DNA from: Planctomycetaceae bacterium UBA2972
Lineage (GTDB): Bacteria > Planctomycetota > Planctomycetia > Pirellulales > Pirellulaceae
Length of the DNA: 10,613 bases
Direction: 5' to 3'
Assembly: GCA_002348315.1 (NCBI GenBank)
Contig: DEAW01000227.1
Coordinates: 46,171-56,783 of the forward strand
Part shown: one piece after another, positions 1 to 6,880 of the stretch
Layout: each line of letters begins with the position of its first letter
Numbering within the stretch: the stretch's first letter is position 1
Notes under the pieces: generated by a model
Told to the model about the DNA's origin: nothing
Seen by the model: only the letters and a program-made list of their open reading frames with translations
Database searches by the model: none
Made by a program: the position numbers and the translations under genes

Positions 1-27
1 ATCAACAGGATCAACAGGATCAACCGA
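1..27. repeat. 9-bp tandem repeat, about three units
   Basis: The unit ATCAACAGG occurs twice in a row and is followed by a third, imperfect copy, ATCAACCGA. The array begins at the first base of the window, so its true length to the left is unknown. It lies just upstream of a possible promoter for the cytochrome gene. It could be a short intergenic repeat or the end of a coding repeat: in frame 1 it reads Ile-Asn-Arg three times before a stop at 52-54. The sequence does not decide between these. Confidence 0.55.
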
Positions 28-46
28 ACTACCAATCCTCTGTGCC

Positions 47-55
47 TGCTATAAT
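47..55 (+). promoter_or_regulatory. Candidate extended -10 promoter for the cytochrome/DUF1552 pair
   Basis: The sequence TGCTATAAT is a perfect TATAAT hexamer preceded by the TGn extension typical of extended -10 sigma-70 promoters. No good -35 hexamer lies 16-18 bases upstream, which is common for extended -10 promoters. It would start transcription near position 62 and give a leader of about 47 bases before the ATG at 109. The match is seen directly. Use by a planctomycete housekeeping sigma factor is inferred. Confidence 0.4.
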
Positions 56-108
56 TTGAGAGATCCATTCCTAATTGCGGACATTCATTCATCGCCGGAA
101 TACGATTC

Positions 109-3100
109 ATGTCAGCCCTTCGATTACCTCTACAGATCGCGACCATCTTGTTACTTTCACTGAATGTGACGGTTACGCAGGGATGGAACGAGCCACCTGT
201 CGCAGCATTTCAGAAACAAGTTCAACCATTAATAACTAAGTATTGCACTCGCTGTCACAATGTCGACATGATGACTTCCGGTGTGCGCGTCGATAACTTC
301 ACGGGTGAATTTGCTGATGATTCATTGTTTCACTGGCGCGACGTGGCCAAACAACTTTCGTTGGAAGCCATGCCACCCGAGGACGAAATTCAACCAACGG
401 TGCAAGAACGCGAGTTTCTGGTCGAGTGGATTGAAACCGAAATTGCTGCAGCACGTGCTCGTAATTCCGAAAAGAACGGCTCTATTCGACGACTCACCGT
501 TGCTCAATACAGGAACACTCTGCAGGATCTACTCGGCATACAAGATGAACTAACAGATATTCTGCCGGCAGATGGCGTTTCGGAAGACGGGTTTCTTAAT
601 AATCAGGAAACACTCTTATTATCTCCTTTACTGCTGGAATCTTACTTCGAAATTGCTGCCAAAGGGCTCGATCGAGCAATCGTTGATCCCAATGAAAAGC
701 CAGTCATTCAGACTTTCCGAATGGATCTGGGAGAAGACATCAATCCTGAACCTGAGAAGGACAATCTCATTCTGGGAGCCAATAGTCTGTTGCTTCGTAA
801 TCAGGATTTTGAAGTCGTGGAATTAGCACCGCAAAAACCTTTCGAATACGAACAATTTCTGATGCAACGGAAGTTTCGATTCGTCGAAGGATACCAGGGC
901 AATGCGACGGTACGGGGATGGCGTGAATACGACAGTATTTATCACGCAGTCTTTGCCTGTATACGAGGTACAGGGGGATACCCAAAAGGCCTTCCGTATC
1001 AGGCAATTCCACAAGGGTTGGCACTACGACCGGCAATTCCCAGTCCGGAGATCTTTGGGCAATCAAGTACTTACGGCCCACAAGCAAACTTCAAGATCTC
1101 GCTACGTGAGTTACCTGACGCCGGTCGGTTTAGAGTGACTGTGAATGCCGCCAAATATGATGATGCACTTCTTTTAGATCAATCTCACAAACCAGCCGTC
1201 ACCAAAAATCTGGATACGATTGCCGTACCTGAATCCACAAAAACTCAGACCGTTCACATTCCTCAGGCCGGAGTGTATCAGGTGGATGCCTTTGCGACAC
1301 CTCCTTCGCTTGATGGAATTACTGCCGATGCCACTCGCCTGAAGGAAGGGCTCATCGGACACTGGTCTTTGAATGAGGGATTGAATTCGCAAGCAAATGA
1401 CAATCAACTCGCCGGAATACTTGAAGGTGAAGCGAAGACCATCGACTCTCCATTTGGAAAAGGACTGGCCGTGGACGGGCAGGGAGATGCTCTGGTCATT
1501 GATCGGCATGAGTCTATGAATGTCGGTGATCAACCTTTTACTGTGTCAGTCTGGATTCGTCCCACAGAGTTGCGTCAGGGCGGTATTGTTTGTCTAGGTC
1601 GCTACAGCTGGACGCACGGTTGGTACCTCGACATGCCCAACAACCGAGGCGTCATTCGAATTGAAACCGCCAATGGTAATAATCAGGCCAACGGCACGGT
1701 TCAGTCGGATGCTGGCATAATTCAAGTCAATCAGTGGCAGCATGTGACAGCCGTCGTACGCCCGGGAACCGCTGACACTCGTATCTACGTCAACGGTTTT
1801 CAGGTTGCCAAAGGTACGATCAATAAAGCTAATCTGGACAACCCGGCGGTGAAGCTTAACATTGGCCGCATTGAAGCCTCTAAGGAATTCAAAGGAGAGA
1901 TTGACGAGGTTCGTATCTACAAACGAGCTTTGGACCCGGCTGAAATTAAAGCGTTAATGGCGGGTGGAGAACAGTTTATCAAAGCTCCACCAGTCAAACC
2001 CAAACAGCTCAAACTGCATGTCGATCATCGCCAGTTTACGGCGTCTCTGGGGCAACCCGCATTTGCTGTCCTCGCATTGGACAAGGGTGAGCATAAAATT
2101 CGTACTGAATACGCCAGTGCCAATCCGATTCAACTCTATTTGACAGGACTCGGGGACAACACAGAATTGGCAAAACAATTCACCGCATTTTCTAAACGCT
2201 CGCCGCGAATTGGAGTGCACGTCGGACTACGGCGCGACTGTGGATCGACACTCAATCGAGTTGGACGTCCGCACGCTATCGCAACTACTGAACTTGCCAA
2301 TTATGTCTTCGAAGGAGCGATGGCGAATTATCCGAATCCGAATCGTGATCCCCTTAATCCGAATTATCTTGCAGGCATGCGGGAAATCGGCGTCATTAGC
2401 GAATACACTGACGGACGAGATATGCCTCGTTTACTGATTAAGTCGATCGAGTTTGAAGGTCCGTATTACGAAGCCTGGCCTCCTAAAACTCACAGCGCAA
2501 TTTTTATCGATTCAGAAAACAAGACGAACCCAAACCTCTACGCTCGTGAAATCATCGATCATTTTGCAACTCGGGCATTCCGCAGACCTGTGACTGCCAC
2601 AGAGTCGGAATCACTTTTTCAGGTCTGGAAAGAGTCGTATCAGCAAAGCAATGATTTCATTGATAGCGTCAAAGACGCATTGCTCGTCACGCTGACCTCT
2701 CCACAATTCCTCTTTCTGATCGAAGCAAGTGATTCTCCGGAAGGTGAACCACTGACATCTTACGAACTAGCCTCCAAGCTATCCTACTTTCTCTGGAATT
2801 CAGCTCCTGACCAGCCCTTATTGAATCTGGCAGACACCAATGACTTAGAGCAACATCTTGCCGAACAAGTTGATCGGATGGTCGCAGATACTCGCTTCCG
2901 CCGAGCCATGCAGGAATTCACCAGCCAATGGCTTCAGCTCGACAAATTTGATGTCGTAGAGATCGATGCTAAACAATATCCCAACCTCACGCGTGACTTC
3001 AGGCTTGAGTTGCGAAAAGAACCCATTCGCTATCTGGAGTATTTAATCACTAACAATCTGCCATTGAAAAATTTAATCCACTCCGACTTTGTATTAGCAA

Positions 3101-3744
3101 ATGAACAGGTGGCCAATTACTACGGATTCCCCGAACGCATCGAATCCGGGTTTGAATTCGAAGTGGTCAAAGTCCAAGAGGATCAGCTCGGAGGTATTCT
3201 TTCCTCAGCAAGTGTTCTTTCCGGTCTATCCAATGGACGTGAATCCAACCCGGTCAAGCGTGGAGCCTGGCTCGCCCGAAAGATTATTGCTGAACCACCC
3301 GCCGATCCGCCCCCCAACGTTCCAGCCTTAAATGAAGCTCAGGAAGGTCTGACATTAGCTGAAAAACTATTGCTCCATCGAGACCAGCAGGGCTGCCGTA
3401 AATGTCATGAAGGTATTGACCCCTGGGGGCTACCCTTCGAACAATTTGATGCCGGCGGGATCTGGAAAACTCAGGCCAGCAAAATCATTGCCAAATCAAC
3501 GCTTCCGGACACTACCGAAGTCGATGGATTCGTAGCTTTGCGGGAATATTTAGCAAATGACCGCATTGATCAGGTCGCCTTTAGCTTCTTAAAACACATG
3601 ACAACCTACGCCATTGGCAGAAGTCTAAGTTACAATGAGATTGAAACACTGAAAGAAAAGCAATTAGAATTAAAAGCTGACGGATACCGAATGCGAGAGA
3701 TGATTCGTTTTGTCGTCACAAGTGATGCGTTTCTGGAAAAGTAA
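109..3744 (+). CDS. LamG-containing planctomycete diheme cytochrome, DUF1587/1595/1592/1588/1585 protein
   Basis: This is a large exported protein of 1211 residues. Residues 1-25 form a Sec-type signal peptide with a hydrophobic core at about 10-22. A planctomycete cytochrome-c domain follows, with heme motif CTRCH at 46-50. Next come a DUF1587-like segment starting with RRLTVAQYRN near 127, a beta-rich region with the family motif RDCGST, and a LamG/concanavalin-like domain at about 411-616 (starting GLIGHWSLNEG, ending EIDEVRIYKRAL). The C-terminal half holds DUF1595 (about 807-868), DUF1592 (about 882-1010), DUF1588 (about 1025-1125, with a second heme motif CRKCH at 1096-1100) and DUF1585 (about 1138-1210). 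The domains were first recognised in Rhodopirellula and no activity is established. Two hemes suggest electron transfer outside the cytoplasm, and LamG suggests glycan or protein binding. No clear Shine-Dalgarno sequence precedes the ATG, but the signal peptide supports this start. It is followed after 92 bases by its usual partner, a DUF1552 gene. Confidence 0.95.
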   Translation: MSALRLPLQIATILLLSLNVTVTQGWNEPPVAAFQKQVQPLITKYCTRCHNVDMMTSGVRVDNFTGEFADDSLFHWRDVAKQLSLEAMPPEDEIQPTVQEREFLVEWIETEIAAARARNSEKNGSIRRLTVAQYRNTLQDLLGIQDELTDILPADGVSEDGFLNNQETLLLSPLLLESYFEIAAKGLDRAIVDPNEKPVIQTFRMDLGEDINPEPEKDNLILGANSLLLRNQDFEVVELAPQKPFEYEQFLMQRKFRFVEGYQGNATVRGWREYDSIYHAVFACIRGTGGYPKGLPYQAIPQGLALRPAIPSPEIFGQSSTYGPQANFKISLRELPDAGRFRVTVNAAKYDDALLLDQSHKPAVTKNLDTIAVPESTKTQTVHIPQAGVYQVDAFATPPSLDGITADATRLKEGLIGHWSLNEGLNSQANDNQLAGILEGEAKTIDSPFGKGLAVDGQGDALVIDRHESMNVGDQPFTVSVWIRPTELRQGGIVCLGRYSWTHGWYLDMPNNRGVIRIETANGNNQANGTVQSDAGIIQVNQWQHVTAVVRPGTADTRIYVNGFQVAKGTINKANLDNPAVKLNIGRIEASKEFKGEIDEVRIYKRALDPAEIKALMAGGEQFIKAPPVKPKQLKLHVDHRQFTASLGQPAFAVLALDKGEHKIRTEYASANPIQLYLTGLGDNTELAKQFTAFSKRSPRIGVHVGLRRDCGSTLNRVGRPHAIATTELANYVFEGAMANYPNPNRDPLNPNYLAGMREIGVISEYTDGRDMPRLLIKSIEFEGPYYEAWPPKTHSAIFIDSENKTNPNLYAREIIDHFATRAFRRPVTATESESLFQVWKESYQQSNDFIDSVKDALLVTLTSPQFLFLIEASDSPEGEPLTSYELASKLSYFLWNSAPDQPLLNLADTNDLEQHLAEQVDRMVADTRFRRAMQEFTSQWLQLDKFDVVEIDAKQYPNLTRDFRLELRKEPIRYLEYLITNNLPLKNLIHSDFVLANEQVANYYGFPERIESGFEFEVVKVQEDQLGGILSSASVLSGLSNGRESNPVKRGAWLARKIIAEPPADPPPNVPALNEAQEGLTLAEKLLLHRDQQGCRKCHEGIDPWGLPFEQFDAGGIWKTQASKIIAKSTLPDTTEVDGFVALREYLANDRIDQVAFSFLKHMTTYAIGRSLSYNEIETLKEKQLELKADGYRMREMIRFVVTSDAFLEK

Positions 3745-3822
3745 CCGGTACGAATGCGACGATATTAAACTTAGTCTGACCTGATCCTCTGACCAGGCGG
3801 ATACATCAAGCATCCCCAATTT

Positions 3823-3826
3823 AAGG
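3823..3826 (+). promoter_or_regulatory. Weak ribosome binding site of the DUF1552 gene
   Basis: AAGG lies 10 bases before the ATG at 3837. It is a partial Shine-Dalgarno match at a slightly long spacing. It fits the start that places the twin-arginine motif at residues 9-10. The rest of the 92-base gap (3745-3836) holds a 7-base direct repeat TCTGACC (3775-3781 and 3788-3794) and no convincing terminator or promoter, so co-transcription with the cytochrome gene is likely. Confidence 0.35.
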
Positions 3827-3836
3827 TAATTGAAAG

Positions 3837-5171
3837 ATGGCTAGCTCCACCAAACTCCAACGACGAACTGTGCTCAAAGGCATTGCCGGAACTGCATTAC
3901 CACTTCCTCTTTTGGAAGCGATGGGGAAAGAAGTTGTGGAGGATACGCCACGCCGTTTCTGTGCGCTCTATACCGCAAACGGAATGTCGCTACCTAAAAA
4001 CGAACATGATATTAATCAATGGAGTTGGTTCCCGACCACAAACGGAAAAGACTTCGAATTTGGTGAGTCGACCAAACCACTGGCGGATTTTCGCAGCCAG
4101 CTTAGCTTTATGGGCGGACTCTACCACTCGGCTGGTCCTAAAGCTGATCCACACACCTGTTCAGACATGTGGCTGACCGGAGCTCAATTACACGATCCGG
4201 AACCGGGTACCTACAATTCCGTTGCACTCGATCAGGTCGTTGCCAACCATACCAAGCAATACTGCCGCCAGCCTTCGCTGGTTCTCTCAGTGGACGCCGG
4301 AGTTGGATTCCTGTCCAGAACAGGAACCATTTCGTACAACTCACAGGGAAAACCGATTCCTGCTGAAAACAATCCTCGTCGAATCTTCGACCGCCTGTTC
4401 CGAGGCGACAAAGCGTCTATGGAAACGGAACGGGAACAACTCAAAAAACGAATCAAACTGGTTGATGCCGTATTGGAAAATGCTCGGGCACTGAACAGGA
4501 GGCTTGGCAAATCCGACCGTCAGAAAATGGAACAGTATCTGACGTCGCTTGATGAAGTTGAATCACGACTGATTGCTTCGGAACGTTGGATCGATATTCC
4601 ACTCAAGCAACAGGATTACACCCATCTAAATCTTTCGGCTACGAATGAAGGTGAACCGGCGGACTATTACCGAAATATGTTTGACCTGATCGCTCTGGCT
4701 TTTGACGCAGATATCACGCGTAGTGTGGCGTTTATGCTGAACCGTGAAGATGGAATGGGAATCAGTGACACGTTCCCGCTGAAACTCGGCCTCACACGAA
4801 CTCACCACAGCCTTTCCCATGCCGGAGATAAAGACGGGCAAACTCAATTCGCCAAGTATGACCGCTTCCTGAGTGAGCAATTGGCATACTTCTTCAAGCG
4901 TTTAAGTGACTTCCAGGATCATCAGGGATCGATTCTGGACAACAGTATTATTCTTTACGGATCAGGCTGTAGCACAACACATTATCCAAAGAATCTGCCA
5001 ACGATGGTTGTGGGTGGTTCCAACATGGGACTCAAACACGGCGTGCACTGGCGAGATGGAGATACGCTGATGTGCAACATGTATCTCAGTATCCTGCACA
5101 GCATGGGAATCCATGTGGATAGGTTCGGTGACAGTACCGGCACACTCGATAATTCCATCTTCTCTGTTTAA
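3837..5171 (+). CDS. DUF1552 (HXXSHH-type) family protein with twin-arginine signal
   Basis: This protein of 444 residues matches DUF1552, a family of unknown activity that is abundant in planctomycetes and normally encoded next to DUF1592/1588/1585 cytochromes, as here. The N-terminus carries RRTVLKG at 9-15 followed by an Ala/Leu-rich stretch to about residue 29. This is the usual start of the family and reads as a Tat export signal, although RRTVLKG is only a near match to the Tat consensus. The conserved segment HHSLSH at 323-328 contains the HxxSH motif (H324, S327, H328). The C-terminal part has the family pattern YGSGCSTTHYPKNLP, then GLKHG, and ends near FGDSTGTL. Tat export implies folding, perhaps with a cofactor, before transport, in contrast to the Sec-exported cytochrome upstream. 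Family membership is secure. Function is unknown, and cooperation with the upstream cytochrome is inferred from the conserved pairing. Confidence 0.95.
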   Translation: MASSTKLQRRTVLKGIAGTALPLPLLEAMGKEVVEDTPRRFCALYTANGMSLPKNEHDINQWSWFPTTNGKDFEFGESTKPLADFRSQLSFMGGLYHSAGPKADPHTCSDMWLTGAQLHDPEPGTYNSVALDQVVANHTKQYCRQPSLVLSVDAGVGFLSRTGTISYNSQGKPIPAENNPRRIFDRLFRGDKASMETEREQLKKRIKLVDAVLENARALNRRLGKSDRQKMEQYLTSLDEVESRLIASERWIDIPLKQQDYTHLNLSATNEGEPADYYRNMFDLIALAFDADITRSVAFMLNREDGMGISDTFPLKLGLTRTHHSLSHAGDKDGQTQFAKYDRFLSEQLAYFFKRLSDFQDHQGSILDNSIILYGSGCSTTHYPKNLPTMVVGGSNMGLKHGVHWRDGDTLMCNMYLSILHSMGIHVDRFGDSTGTLDNSIFSV

Positions 5172-5179
5172 GAAGATGG
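5155..5179. terminator. Inverted repeat at the convergent junction, possible bidirectional terminator
   Basis: CCATCTTCT (5155-5163) and AGAAGATGG (5171-5179) form a perfect 9-bp stem around a 7-base loop. The stem includes the last codons and the TAA (5169-5171) of the DUF1552 gene. It sits 19 bases from the stop of the convergent sulfatase gene at 5199. The + strand continues TTTAAG and the - strand continues AATT, so neither side has a strong U tract. A Rho-independent terminator serving both strands is plausible but weak; a transcript-end stabiliser is the alternative. Confidence 0.45.
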
Positions 5180-5198
5180 TTTAAGAGATCGGTCGGAA

Positions 5199-6752
5199 TT
5201 ATCTCGTCCGTCCTGACTCAATGATTTCCGTAAGCTGCTTCTGCATGCGCTCTGCAATCTCAGGATGCTCAGCGATGACATTTTTCGACTCGGTCGGATC
5301 GTCCTTCAGGTTAAAGAGCATATAGGGAGGGACTTTGCGGTTCATCAATTGCTTTTCCACCACGACATTGCGAGCTATCTTGCGATCATATCGATGCAGC
5401 TTCCAATCGCCTTGGAGCAGTGCATAGCTACCATTGTTGCCATTGTTTTGCTGAACCAGATGATCTCGACCTTTGCCATTCGCTTTGCCTAAGAGGGCCC
5501 GTAATACATTAAAGCTGTCGAGGCACGCGTCTTCGGGAAGCTTTTGGGAAGTCAATGTAGCCAGGCTATTTGCTAAATCGATCGTACAAACGAGCTCTTC
5601 ACTGACGGCCGGCTTCACGATTCCTCGCCAATACGTGATAAACGGAGTGCGTGTGCCACCTTCATAAACACTGTACTTACCACCAGAGAAGGGTCCTGCA
5701 GCACGATGGTCCCCGAGTTTCTCAAGAGCGAAGTCTTTGTAACCGTCATCCATAACCGGGCCATTGTCCGAACAGACGATCACTAATGTATTGTTAAGGA
5801 GCCCGGTTTTCTTCAAAGTCTTCATGATCTCACCGACACACCAGTCAAATTGAATAATTGAATCTGCCCGAAAACCAAGATCCGTCGCCCCCTGGAACCG
5901 TTCATGAGGGATGCGAGGTACATGAATGTCATGGGAAGAGAAGAACAGGAAGAACGGGTTATCACGATTTGCCTCAATAAATTCGATCGACTTCTCAACC
6001 CACTTATCTGCCAGGTCTTCATCGCGGAAACGAGCGGCATGCCCACCCGTATAAAAACCAATTCGACTGATCCCGTTATGAATCGTCGAATTGTGGCCAT
6101 GTGACCAATCCATTTTCAGGGTCGAACGATGGGTCAGGCCCGTCGGATGATCTTCACTCGGCTTCTTCGTTCCTACCCACAGCGGATCCTTCGGATCCAG
6201 GTTGAGAACACGGTGATTTTGCACGTAAACCTGTGGCACGCGGTCATTGGTGGTCGGTAGTAAAAAGCAACTATCAAACCCCAACTCTAAAGGCCCGGGT
6301 TTCAAGTCGCCATTCCAGTCGGGACCATCCTCGCCACCTAAGCCGAGATGCCATTTACCAACAACGGCTGTTGCATATCCCGCTTTCTTCATTACGTCCG
6401 GCAATGTAAACGTGTCAGGATGGATGATAGCAGGCGAGTTGGGCGGAGCGATTCCCGTGCCCCGTTTTCGAAATGCATACGTTCCAGTCAGTAAAGAATA
6501 ACGAGTGGGAGTGCAGGTTGAAGCAGAACAGTAACCGTTGGTGAACCGAATACCACCCGCTGCCAATCGATCAATATGAGGCGTTTTAAAAGAATCGGCA
6601 CCGTAGCACGACAGGTCACCATATCCCAGGTCATCTGCCATGATGACAATCACATTTGGCTTTTCAAACGGATCCGGCTGACGTTGTGGAGCCGCCCACA
6701 AGGATTGCATAAAGGCAAATGCCAGCATTACAGATAGAGATGTTTTCAACAT
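5199..6752 (-). CDS. Secreted formylglycine-dependent sulfatase (arylsulfatase A superfamily, S1 type)
   Basis: The product removes sulfate esters using a Ca2+-dependent formylglycine nucleophile. With the ATG at 6750-6752 it has 517 residues and starts with a clear Sec signal (MLKTSLSVMLAFAFMQSLWA). An in-frame ATG at 6813-6815 would add 21 polar residues ahead of this signal, so the shorter start is preferred. Active-site elements are complete: metal ligands in MADDLGYGD (D40, D41), the sulfatase signature CTPTRYSLLTG with C80 as the residue converted to formylglycine, KWH at 133-135, HDIH at 274-277, and SDNG with D329 and N330. The segment GGKYSVYEGGTRTPF supplies the usual downstream lysine. 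The length fits a single-domain enzyme. The substrate cannot be read from the sequence. It lies 128 bases downstream of the double sulfatase on the same strand and is probably its operon partner. It depends on a formylglycine-generating or anaerobic maturase enzyme encoded elsewhere. Confidence 0.95.
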   Translation of the reverse strand: MLKTSLSVMLAFAFMQSLWAAPQRQPDPFEKPNVIVIMADDLGYGDLSCYGADSFKTPHIDRLAAGGIRFTNGYCSASTCTPTRYSLLTGTYAFRKRGTGIAPPNSPAIIHPDTFTLPDVMKKAGYATAVVGKWHLGLGGEDGPDWNGDLKPGPLELGFDSCFLLPTTNDRVPQVYVQNHRVLNLDPKDPLWVGTKKPSEDHPTGLTHRSTLKMDWSHGHNSTIHNGISRIGFYTGGHAARFRDEDLADKWVEKSIEFIEANRDNPFFLFFSSHDIHVPRIPHERFQGATDLGFRADSIIQFDWCVGEIMKTLKKTGLLNNTLVIVCSDNGPVMDDGYKDFALEKLGDHRAAGPFSGGKYSVYEGGTRTPFITYWRGIVKPAVSEELVCTIDLANSLATLTSQKLPEDACLDSFNVLRALLGKANGKGRDHLVQQNNGNNGSYALLQGDWKLHRYDRKIARNVVVEKQLMNRKVPPYMLFNLKDDPTESKNVIAEHPEIAERMQKQLTEIIESGRTR

Positions 6753-6801
6753 ATTTTCACTCGCTCGATGGAGGCAGCTTCCGTTATTCGTCTTTCGACT
6801 T

Positions 6802-6820
6802 ATGCCATTACCCATGGCAT
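6802..6820. repeat. 7-bp perfect inverted repeat in the leader of the single sulfatase gene
   Basis: ATGCCAT (6802-6808) and ATGGCAT (6814-6820) are exact reverse complements around a 5-base loop. The element lies about 50 bases upstream of the preferred start at 6752 on the - strand. It contains the alternative in-frame ATG at 6813-6815. It could be an operator-like site or an RNA hairpin in the intergenic leader. No protein-binding family is recognised. Confidence 0.35.
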
Positions 6821-6842
6821 TGTCTCAGAATCAAGATACCAC

Positions 6843-6868
6843 AATTAAGACCAAGGTCAGCTACCTGG
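6843..6868 (-). terminator. Weak hairpin after the double sulfatase gene
   Basis: On the - strand, CCAGGT, a 5-base loop and ACCTTGG can pair into a 6-bp stem with one bulged T. The sequence TCTTAATT follows. The hairpin starts 13 bases after the stop codon of the double sulfatase. It could be a partial terminator or attenuator that lowers expression of the downstream sulfatase. The stem is short and interrupted, so this is a tentative call. Confidence 0.22.
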
Positions 6869-6880
6869 CATCGTTCAGAT

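Noticed and set aside
1..54. Possible end of an upstream + strand gene reading Ile-Asn-Arg repeats to a stop at 52-54
   Set aside because: Only 17 codons are visible, they are dominated by the tandem repeat, and the stop overlaps the possible -10 element. There is no support for coding.
1174..1533. 119-codon open frame on the - strand inside the cytochrome gene
   Set aside because: It is fully antisense to the LamG and preceding region of a well-supported gene, has no recognisable motif and no ribosome binding site. It is a shadow frame.
6753..6815. N-terminal extension of the single sulfatase from an ATG at 6813-6815
   Set aside because: It would place 21 polar residues before a textbook signal peptide. 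The ATG at 6750-6752 gives a proper exported enzyme.
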